From: a bacterium
GTDB taxonomy: Bacteria; Babelota; Babeliae; Babelales; Chromulinivoraceae
Direction: 5' to 3'
DNA length: 14,926 nucleotides
Assembly (NCBI GenBank): GCA_947377595.1
Contig: CANCGK010000013.1
Coordinates: 1 to 14,926 of the forward strand
This document shows positions 8,303-13,396 of the stretch, in pieces. A program made the position numbers and the translations under genes. The notes beneath the pieces are model-generated. The model searched no databases and was not told the DNA's origin. It worked only from the letters and a program-made list of their open reading frames with translations. The stretch's first letter is position 1, and the number at the start of each line of letters is the position of its first letter.

Positions 8303-8679
8303 TAGTAACTCCGAAAAATAATATTAATTTTTTTAAATTGTTTGCTCTTGAAATATCTATACATATCATTGATATATTTATAATGTATAACATGTTTATA
8401 TTTTGTTTTTACGTATAACAGATCGTAGTATGCGTTTTTAATTATGCAAAAGTATCTGTTATTTTTATGTAGTAAGCTTGCTAGGTAAAAAAATATAAGC
8501 TGTATAAATTTTTTATAAGATATCGTTTCGATTATAGATTTTTTTTATTATGTACTATAAACTTGTTTTTCTTTAAAAAACAATATTCTTACTATATAGT
8601 ACTAACTTAGTTTACTGGATAATACAATATTTTTCCAATAGTTTGTACGCTCATTCTTTATGACAAGGTTGTTTGTATT
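8303..8679. other. AT-rich divergent intergenic region between gyrB and tadA
   Basis: This 377-base gap between divergent genes must hold both promoters. Several AT-rich hexamers resemble -10 boxes (for example TATAAT at 8379-8384), but none has a well-spaced -35, so I call no promoter. The palindrome ACTATATAGT is at 8591-8600. I see no consensus DnaA boxes, no tRNA-like cloverleaf and no ORF with a credible start, so there is no support for a replication origin here despite gyrB. Confidence 0.6.
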
Positions 8680-9162
8680 GTGAATAAAAAGAAAATCATA
8701 GATTTTGATACTTTTTGCATGTCTCAAGCTTTAGCTCAAGCTCAAAAAGCATTTGATTGCCATGAGGTTCCTATTGGAGCTGTGATAGCAGATGAGCAAG
8801 GTTTTATTATTGCTCGAGCTTATAATCAAGTAGAAAGTAAAAATACACAATTAGCTCATGCAGAATTGCAAGTTTTAGCCAAAGTAACAAAAAAAATGAA
8901 GCGATGGCGACTGCAAGATTTGACGATTTTTATCACATTGCAACCTTGTGCTATGTGTTTATCGGCTTTAATGTTATCAAGAGTTAAGCGTATTGTGTAT
9001 GCAGCGCGTTCACCTTTGTTTGGATGCAGTCTTGACAAACTCGATTGGTTTGGGTTATACAAAGATGCTTTGCCAGTAGTACAATTGCAAGAAGATGAAA
9101 GATCTGTAGAGTTATTAAAAAAATTTTTTAAAAAACAAAGGAGGCTCAAGCATGAAAGCTGA
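8680..9162 (+). CDS. tadA: tRNA-specific adenosine deaminase
   Basis: This zinc enzyme deaminates A34 of tRNA-Arg(ACG) to inosine in the cytoplasm. The 160-aa protein carries the cytidine-deaminase fold: HAE at residues 60-62 (zinc ligand His60, proton-shuttling Glu62) and PCAMC with Cys90 and Cys93 as the other zinc ligands. Around these are the TadA-typical EVPIGAVI, NQVESKN, RVKRIVYAA and SPLFGC segments. Two positions differ from the usual TLEPCxMCxGA: Gln88 replaces Glu and Ser replaces Gly after the second Cys. The start is GTG at 8680, with AAGG at 8665-8668 as a distant Shine-Dalgarno. Its 3' end overlaps the next gene by 11 bases, indicating an operon. Other CDA-fold deaminases are possible, but the length and flanking motifs favour TadA. 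Confidence 0.92.
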   Translation: MNKKKIIDFDTFCMSQALAQAQKAFDCHEVPIGAVIADEQGFIIARAYNQVESKNTQLAHAELQVLAKVTKKMKRWRLQDLTIFITLQPCAMCLSALMLSRVKRIVYAARSPLFGCSLDKLDWFGLYKDALPVVQLQEDERSVELLKKFFKKQRRLKHES

Positions 9163-9502
9163 AAGTCATTTGGAAAAAATTAAACAAGAGTTAGTGATAA
9201 GAAAAAAAGTTTTAGAAGAAGTTTTAGATAGACTATCTCAAGAGCCAGTTTCTGATAATCAGTCTCAAGATGATGGTGATCAAGCAGTATCTTCTACGTT
9301 AGAAACATTAAGAAATTCTATTCAAAATGCTGAATACGAAGAGTATGTTATGATCGAATCAGCGCTACAAGCAATAGCAGATGGTCGTTATGGAATTTGC
9401 CAAGATTGTGAACAAGAAATTTCAGAAAAAAGATTAAAATATTACCCTAATGCACAACGATGTCTTGCATGCCAAGAAGCTGCAGAGATTACATCATTTT
9501 AA
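9152..9502 (+). CDS. DksA/TraR-family zinc-finger transcription factor
   Basis: Members of this family insert into the secondary channel of RNA polymerase and modulate initiation, often together with ppGpp. The 116-aa protein has an N-terminal coiled coil (about residues 1-75) with DDGDQA at 40-45. This fits the DxxDxA pattern at the coiled-coil tip of DksA. A four-Cys zinc finger follows: CQDC (Cys83, Cys86) and CLAC (Cys104, Cys107) around the family-typical GRYGIC and EKRLKYYPNAQRC. The ATG at 9152 is preceded by a strong AAAGGAGG (9137-9144) with 7-nt spacing, located inside the end of tadA. It is shorter than E. coli DksA but complete. Whether it acts as DksA proper or as another TraR-like member cannot be settled here. 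Confidence 0.9.
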   Translation: MKAESHLEKIKQELVIRKKVLEEVLDRLSQEPVSDNQSQDDGDQAVSSTLETLRNSIQNAEYEEYVMIESALQAIADGRYGICQDCEQEISEKRLKYYPNAQRCLACQEAAEITSF

Positions 9503-9553
9503 TAATGAACGTATGAATATCTTTGTTTTTATTTATTTTTTGCATAATGGATT

Positions 9554-9582
9554 TTGACTTTGTGAAAAAATGACTATAAAAT
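9554..9582 (+). promoter_or_regulatory. Putative sigma70-type promoter for rpsI
   Basis: TTGACT (9554-9559) and TAAAAT (9577-9582) are separated by 17 bases, with an overlapping TATAAA at 9575-9580. The element lies about 80 bases upstream of the rpsI ATG and just after the dksA-family gene, so rpsI is probably transcribed independently. Confidence 0.55.
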
Positions 9583-9661
9583 AAGTAGTAATATTAAGAT
9601 TGTATTAAAATCATTTTGAATACCGCTAAAAAAATTAAAAGAAAAGAAAGGCATTGTGCTC

Positions 9662-10156
9662 ATGACAATAGCTTCAACAGCAAAAACAGCAACGACTGCA
9701 GCAAAAACAGTTGAAAAAGCATTGAAATCAACTTCAACAGTTCAAAAAACTACAAAAAAAGTAAAGAATGCTCCAATTGCTTCTGGTACTGGTCGTAGAA
9801 AATGTGCTGTTGCACGTGTTTGGCTACGTAAAGGAGCAGGCACAATGTTGATCAATGGTAGAGAATTTAACGAATATTTCACAGTTTTAAGCGCAAACGA
9901 AGAAGCAAGAAGCTCTTTTGAAATGTTTAAAATTACTGAAGGTATTTTGGCAGATGTTAATGTGCAAGGCGGTGGTTACACAGCTCAAGCATCAGCAGTA
10001 AAACTTGGTGTTGCTCGTGCATTATTAATGCTTGATGAAACATTACGTCCAGAACTTCGTAAACATGGTTTCTTAACTGTCGATGCTCGTGGCAAAGAAC
10101 GTAAAAAACCAGGTCAACGTGGAGCTCGTGCGAAATTCCAATTTACAAAAAGATAG
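9662..10156 (+). CDS. rpsI: 30S ribosomal protein S9 (uS9) with N-terminal extension
   Basis: uS9 belongs to the 30S head and its C-terminal tail contacts P-site tRNA. The core is unmistakable: GTGRRKCAVARVWLRKG, INGREFNEYF, GGGYTAQASAVKLGVARALL and the basic C-terminus ending FTKR. I choose ATG 9662 because AAGG at 9648-9651 is then 10 bases upstream; an in-frame GTG at 9656 would be too close. The resulting 164 aa exceeds the usual length of about 130. The extra 35 or so residues before GTGRRK are Ala/Thr/Lys-rich low-complexity sequence, likely disordered and basic. The rplM gene that normally precedes rpsI is absent; a dksA-family gene is upstream. A strong terminator follows within about 50 bases. 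Confidence 0.97.
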   Translation: MTIASTAKTATTAAKTVEKALKSTSTVQKTTKKVKNAPIASGTGRRKCAVARVWLRKGAGTMLINGREFNEYFTVLSANEEARSSFEMFKITEGILADVNVQGGGYTAQASAVKLGVARALLMLDETLRPELRKHGFLTVDARGKERKKPGQRGARAKFQFTKR

Positions 10157-10208
10157 GAATTTTCTGGTTACTTCCTTTTTTGGAATTAGTCAGTTTACTC
10201 GATTATAT

Positions 10209-10246
10209 AAAAAGCGCTTATACCGTAAAAAGTATAGGCGCTTTTT
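10209..10246 (+). terminator. rpsI terminator (terminator family copy 1)
   Basis: Arms 10209-10223 and 10232-10246 form a 15-bp stem with one G-U pair and an 8-nt loop, ending in six T. The stretch 10212-10251 is identical to 12361-12400, and differs from the copy at 11085 by one loop base. Beyond it, 10252-10357 shows nothing recognisable. Confidence 0.9.
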
Positions 10247-10357
10247 TGTATTATTTTTAAAAAAGGTTACTGGATGCTTGTTTGGTGTAGTGTTATTTTG
10301 ATTGTTGAAGTGCCATATGTATAAAACGAGGTCACCCTTTTGTGCAAAATTATCAGA

Positions 10358-10400
10358 TTAGTTATGATATTTATAGTTTATATATAATTATCATAACTAA
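10358..10400 (+). promoter_or_regulatory. 12-bp inverted repeat around a TATAAT box, possible operator or 5' hairpin
   Basis: Perfect arms TTAGTTATGATA (10358-10369) and its complement (10389-10400) flank a 19-nt spacer containing TATAAT at 10383-10388. The right arm ends just before the AAGGTG Shine-Dalgarno (10402-10407) of the next gene. The arrangement could be a repressor operator over a promoter or, if transcription starts upstream, an mRNA hairpin near the ribosome site. No good -35 accompanies the TATAAT. Confidence 0.45.
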
Positions 10401-10414
10401 AAAGGTGTTTTTTT

Positions 10415-10999
10415 ATGAAAGCATTAAAATTATCAGTTATTTTTCTATCAAGCTTAATTATGACATCAACTATGCATGCAATCTTTCCTATAGCTCCTGT
10501 ATCAGCAGTTACTACGTTTGCAGTAACAGGATATGGTCTTGTGCAAAAAAAGAAAGCATATGATTTTGAAGATGAGCTTGTAAAAAAAGCTCAATCGAAT
10601 GATTTCGTTGCTGAACAAAAGCTTATTGAATATCGCAAACATTATAAATCTTCAAATGTAATTCCGAACTGTATTCAAGCTTTATCTGTTGCAGGATCGG
10701 GAAATATTGCTATACAACAAGCATTTTCTTTAGGTATATATAGACCTGAACCATTCGGTCTATTCTCTCTGTTGAATAGTGCAGTAACCGGAACGGTGCA
10801 TTATTGTTCTAGTGTAGTTTTACCTGTAGTATGTATAAGTGCCACTGTTTATGATGTATACACAATGAAAAAAGCTAAAAAAGCTTCTGATGCAGTTACG
10901 TCAGAAACTCTTGAGCGTGATGCAAAAAAAATAAATGATTTTGTAAAAAGTCATTCTGAAAAATCTGAAACGATAGTAAAGCAAGAGAGTAAAAATTAA
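10415..10999 (+). CDS. Small exported or membrane protein of unknown function
   Basis: I do not recognise this 194-aa protein. It opens with a signal-like peptide (MKALKLSVIFLSSLIMTSTMHA), followed by a second weakly hydrophobic stretch (about 25-45). Next comes a charged helical region with FEDELVKKAQSNDFVAEQKLIEYRKHY, and a further hydrophobic segment near 125-150 that may cross or lie on a membrane. The C-terminus is strongly charged, Lys/Glu/Ser-rich and probably helical. The ATG at 10415 has AAGGTG about 7 bases upstream. It has no operon partner: the gene lies between terminator copy 1 (10209) and copy 2 (11084), so it is its own transcription unit. It may be anchored in the inner membrane or exported. 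Nothing indicates an enzymatic function. Confidence 0.75.
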   Translation: MKALKLSVIFLSSLIMTSTMHAIFPIAPVSAVTTFAVTGYGLVQKKKAYDFEDELVKKAQSNDFVAEQKLIEYRKHYKSSNVIPNCIQALSVAGSGNIAIQQAFSLGIYRPEPFGLFSLLNSAVTGTVHYCSSVVLPVVCISATVYDVYTMKKAKKASDAVTSETLERDAKKINDFVKSHSEKSETIVKQESKN

Positions 11000-11083
11000 G
11001 ATAGCGCAAAAATTTTGAATAATATTAAAAAATAATTATTTTGTAATCAAGATAATATTTTCAAATATTTTTGTTACAATTAC

Positions 11084-11119
11084 AAGCGCTTATACCCTAA
11101 AAAGTATAGGCGCTTTTTT
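11084..11119 (+). terminator. Terminator family copy 2, after the exported 194-aa gene
   Basis: Arms 11084-11095 and 11104-11115 pair over 12 bp with one G-U and an 8-nt loop, followed by T to 11119. It lies 85 bases past the stop of the small exported protein, which it probably terminates. The 11000-11081 stretch before it is AT-rich with no gene. Confidence 0.85.
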
Positions 11120-11124
11120 GTATC

Positions 11125-11152
11125 TTGTACAAATTGATAGAGTTTGTATGCT
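11125..11152 (+). promoter_or_regulatory. Putative promoter in 87-bp repeat, copy A
   Basis: TTGTAC (11125-11130) and TATGCT (11147-11152) are 16 bases apart, directly after a terminator and ahead of the nuclease gene. The match to consensus is moderate. The same pair is preserved in the second repeat copy ahead of the ftsB operon, which supports a regulatory role. If real, translation cannot begin at the TTG at 11125. Confidence 0.42.
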
Positions 11153-11193
11153 CTAGAAGAAGAAAAATTGATATCATGATGTTAACGCATCAA

Positions 11194-11238
11194 GATTTGC
11201 TAGATCAGATCGAAAGTTATAAAACTGATCTTTATCTA
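11194..11238 (+). pseudogene. Possible remnant of the ftsB-like C-terminal coil
   Basis: This 45-base stretch aligns without gaps to 12653-12697 in the ftsB-like gene at about 32 of 45 positions, and the translations share 11 of 16 residues (DLLDQIESYKTDLYLW versus DLQDQIESWKTDPFLQ). It follows the first 87-bp repeat just as the ftsB-like gene follows the second, but roughly 180 bases of the gene's 5' part are missing. It is in frame with the nuclease and merges into its upstream sequence. Chance coiled-coil similarity remains possible. Confidence 0.45.
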
Positions 11239-11253
11239 TGGAGAATATTGAAT

Positions 11254-12336
11254 ATGAAAAAAATTATCAAAAAAACTCAGGATCATCTTGATGCACAAGA
11301 ATACGTTCAACTTTTAGAGCATATAAAAACTGATATTTTACAAACACAATTAAAAGCTATTTCTTCAGTTACGACCGAGCTGACTATGTTGTATTGGCGT
11401 ATTGGACAACATGTATCGAATAAATCTCAACAAAGTCATTGGGGTGACCAATTTATAAAAAAATTGGCACAAGATCTTAAATCTTTATTTCCAGGTATAG
11501 CAGGATTCTCTTTACGAAATCTTCATTACATGCGACGAATGGGAGAAACATATGTTGATCTTAATTGTGCAACAGCTGTTGCACAATTACCGTGGGGACA
11601 TAATATTGCTTTGCTCGAAAGGCTTTCAGACAATAATCAAAGATTCTGGTATGCGCAAAAAACTGTAGAAAATGGATGGAGTCGCAGCATGCTTTGTATG
11701 TGTATTCAATCTGATTTGTATGGCAAACAAGGCAAAGCTATTACTAATTTTCAAGCTGTTTTGCCAGCATTGGATTCTGATTTGGCGCAACAAGCTTTAA
11801 AAGATCCTTATAATTTTGATTTTTTGATGATAGATGGAAAAGCTAGAGAGCGAGAAATTGAACAAGGGTTGATACATCATATTCAAAAATTTTTAGTAGA
11901 ACTTGGTACAGGATTTTCTTTTGCAGGAAGGCAATATCCTATAAAAATAGGCAATGAAGATTGTTTTATAGATATGTTATTTTACAATTTTCAATTAAAC
12001 TGCTTTTTTGTTATCGAATTAAAAGCAACTCAATTTGACGCTCAAAATGTAGGCCAAATTAACATGTACTTGACTGCTGTTGATAAACTGATTAAACGAC
12101 CAACAGATAATCCAACTATTGGTCTTATTTTATGCACAGAAAAAGACAATGTTAAAGCTGAGTATGCATTACAAGATGTTAATAAGCCAATAGGGATATC
12201 ATGTTATACCACACAAATTTTAGAATCCCTACCTCAAGCATTTAAGGGTAAATTGCCTACAATCGAAGAAATTGAAGCTGAATTTGCAAAGTCAAAAACT
12301 AAAACCATCAAAACGTTTTCAAAAAAAACGACCTAA
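11254..12336 (+). CDS. DUF1016/YhcG-like PDDEXK nuclease-family protein
   Basis: The frame is open from 11125, but I choose ATG 11254 (360 aa): GGAG at 11240-11243 is suitably placed, the DUF1016 N-terminal domain begins just after, and the upstream codons overlap a duplicated promoter and an ftsB-like remnant. The N-terminal domain (about 15-165) has the typical helical LLEHIKTDI...ELTMLYWRIGQHV, GFSLRNLHYMRRM and QLPWGHN segments. The C-terminal domain (about 195-340) carries a PDDEXK-type core with Asp240 in CFIDMLFYN, Glu255-x-Lys257 in FVIELKA, and Gln268 in GQINMY. The family is classed as predicted nucleases; the cellular role is not settled, and defence or DNA processing are guesses. 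Both flanks carry the 87-bp repeat, suggesting acquisition or duplication as a module. A self-complementary AAAAAGCTTTTT follows the stop. Confidence 0.9.
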   Translation: MKKIIKKTQDHLDAQEYVQLLEHIKTDILQTQLKAISSVTTELTMLYWRIGQHVSNKSQQSHWGDQFIKKLAQDLKSLFPGIAGFSLRNLHYMRRMGETYVDLNCATAVAQLPWGHNIALLERLSDNNQRFWYAQKTVENGWSRSMLCMCIQSDLYGKQGKAITNFQAVLPALDSDLAQQALKDPYNFDFLMIDGKAREREIEQGLIHHIQKFLVELGTGFSFAGRQYPIKIGNEDCFIDMLFYNFQLNCFFVIELKATQFDAQNVGQINMYLTAVDKLIKRPTDNPTIGLILCTEKDNVKAEYALQDVNKPIGISCYTTQILESLPQAFKGKLPTIEEIEAEFAKSKTKTIKTFSKKTT

Positions 12337-12360
12337 AAAGCTTTTTGTTTTAAAAATCAC

Positions 12361-12396
12361 AAGCGCTTATACCGTAAAAAGTATAGGCGCTTTTTT
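12361..12396 (+). terminator. Terminator family copy 3, after the nuclease gene
   Basis: Arms 12361-12372 and 12381-12392 form the same 12-bp stem (one G-U) and 8-nt loop, ending in six T at 12391-12396. It lies 24 bases past the nuclease stop codon and should end that transcript before the ftsB operon. Confidence 0.88.
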
Positions 12397-12401
12397 GTAT
12401 C

Positions 12402-12429
12402 TTGTACAAAATGATAGAGTTTGTATGCT
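12402..12429 (+). promoter_or_regulatory. Putative promoter in 87-bp repeat, copy B, for the ftsB-sod-endoQ operon
   Basis: TTGTAC (12402-12407) and TATGCT (12424-12429), 16 bases apart, are identical to the pair in copy A. It lies directly after a terminator and about 55 bases before the ftsB-like ATG, the only obvious place for the operon's promoter. Confidence 0.42.
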
Positions 12430-12484
12430 CTAGAAGAAGAAAAATATTTGATATGCGATTATTTTGATCTGTAAGAGTTGTCCT

Positions 12485-12763
12485 ATGAGATATGTCTGGA
12501 GCCGATTTATTATTTTATTTTTGTTACTCGAAGTTGCTGCTTTTACATGGTATTATCATTTTGGGCCTTGTGGTAGAAAAGCTTTACACCAATTGCAAGA
12601 GATTGCACGTCAAACTCAGGAAAAAATTGATACTATGGTGCAAAAAAATAATGATCTACAAGATCAAATTGAAAGTTGGAAAACAGATCCGTTTTTGCAA
12701 GAAAAATTTGCTCGAGAAAAATTAGCAATGCAAAAACAAGGTGAAATTATTTATTTTAGATAG
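12485..12763 (+). CDS. FtsB/DivIC-like septum formation initiator
   Basis: This 92-aa bitopic protein has a short basic N-terminus, one membrane span (about residues 7-24) and an external coiled coil (about 34-62). It closes with the family-typical DPFLQEKFAREKLAMQKQGEIIYF, in which DP...ExxAREklxm...GE is conserved in FtsB/DivIC. These proteins join FtsL and FtsQ in the divisome and activate septal peptidoglycan synthesis. I choose ATG 12485 because it directly precedes the basic and hydrophobic start; a TTG at 12464 adds seven unlikely residues. The Shine-Dalgarno is weak (AAGAG at 12473-12477). The sod gene starts 8 bases after the stop. FtsB versus DivIC versus FtsL-like cannot be decided from sequence alone, so no symbol is given. 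Confidence 0.86.
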   Translation: MRYVWSRFIILFLLLEVAAFTWYYHFGPCGRKALHQLQEIARQTQEKIDTMVQKNNDLQDQIESWKTDPFLQEKFAREKLAMQKQGEIIYFR

Positions 12764-12771
12764 GAAAGAGT

Positions 12772-13392
12772 ATGTTTAAAATTGAACAATTGTTATACAG
12801 TTATGATGCTTTGCAGCCATATATTGATGCAAAGACAATGGAAGTACATTATTCTAAACATTATGCAGGATATGTTAACAATTTAAATATAGCGTTGCAA
12901 GATTATCCAGAGTTGCAGCTGAAATCGGTAGAACATCTTTTAATTAATCTTGATACTCTACCAGCAGCTGTAAAAACTGCAGTACAAAATAATGCGGGCG
13001 GTGATTATAATCACAAACTTTTTTGGCAGATGATGACTCCGGGTGGAAAATCATTAGGTCATGGATCATTATTATCAGCTATTGATACAAAATTTGGATC
13101 ATTCGATCAGTTTAAAGTTCAGTTCGAAAATGCTGCAAAATCACGATTTGGTTCTGGTTGGGCATGGTTGGTGGTTGATCAAGTCACTGGTCAATTAGAA
13201 ATTATGTCGAGTGCAAATCAAGATAATCCAATTTCTATCGGCAAACAGGTGGTGCTTGGCTTAGATGTCTGGGAACATGCTTATTATCTTCATTATCAAA
13301 ATCGTAGAGCTGATTATATTGCTGCATGGTGGAATATCGTCAACTGGGGATTTGTGCAAGAAAGATATTATCATCTTGTAAAATCGCTGTAA
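12772..13392 (+). CDS. Superoxide dismutase, Fe/Mn family (Mn-type features)
   Basis: The enzyme converts superoxide to hydrogen peroxide and oxygen; without a signal peptide it is cytoplasmic. All four metal ligands are present: His26 (VHYSKHYAGYV), His81 (GGDYNHKLFW), Asp165 and His169 (LDVWEHAYYL). FGSGWAWLVV and WNIVNWGFV are classical, and the length of 206 aa is normal. The NQDNP stretch resembles the Gln-containing outer-sphere motif of Mn enzymes rather than the Fe type, so manganese or cambialistic use is inferred. After the last ligands, YYLHYQNRR has His where Asp is usual. The ATG at 12772 is preceded by AGGAAAGAG. It lies in the middle of a three-gene operon, 8 bases after the ftsB-like gene and 4 bases before the EndoQ-like gene. 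No regulatory site of its own is seen. Confidence 0.97.
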   Translation: MFKIEQLLYSYDALQPYIDAKTMEVHYSKHYAGYVNNLNIALQDYPELQLKSVEHLLINLDTLPAAVKTAVQNNAGGDYNHKLFWQMMTPGGKSLGHGSLLSAIDTKFGSFDQFKVQFENAAKSRFGSGWAWLVVDQVTGQLEIMSSANQDNPISIGKQVVLGLDVWEHAYYLHYQNRRADYIAAWWNIVNWGFVQERYYHLVKSL

Positions 13393-13396
13393 GTAT

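Larger units (their letters stand above)
11082..11168 (+). repeat. 87-bp direct repeat (terminator plus promoter), copy A
   Basis: This matches 12359-12445 at 85 of 87 positions with no gaps; the differences are one hairpin-loop base and one base near 11134. It contains the terminator hairpin at its 5' end and, 3' of it, a putative promoter. It lies directly upstream of the PDDEXK nuclease gene, while its partner lies directly downstream of that gene. Confidence 0.93.
12359..12445 (+). repeat. 87-bp direct repeat (terminator plus promoter), copy B
   Basis: This is the partner of 11082-11168, lying between the nuclease gene and the ftsB-like gene. Similarity fades after 12445, with a short TGATAT match after a 2-base offset. 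Confidence 0.93.

Noticed and set aside
8303..8679. Replication origin next to gyrB
   Set aside because: AT-rich, but I see no consensus DnaA boxes and no dnaA, dnaN or recF nearby.
10342..10563. 73-codon plus-strand ORF overlapping the start of the small exported gene
   Set aside because: It crosses the inverted repeat and overlaps, in another frame, the signal-peptide ORF, which has a proper Shine-Dalgarno.
11125..11253. N-terminal 43 codons of the long nuclease frame, starting at TTG 11125
   Set aside because: This TTG is within a duplicated non-coding repeat (possible -35 box) and has no Shine-Dalgarno. The family domain and a GGAG ribosome site support ATG 11254.
11082..12445. Integron attC-like recombination sites
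   Set aside because: The repeats are hairpins bounding genes, but they lack paired core sites of the GTTRRRY/RYYYAAC type, and their U-tracts and placement fit intrinsic terminators. No integrase is visible.
12411..12467. 18-codon leader-peptide ORF (starts MIEF, three tandem AGA Arg codons) upstream of ftsB
   Set aside because: It has no Shine-Dalgarno, overlaps the putative -10 so it may not be transcribed, and copy A has TTG instead of ATG and no matching stop.
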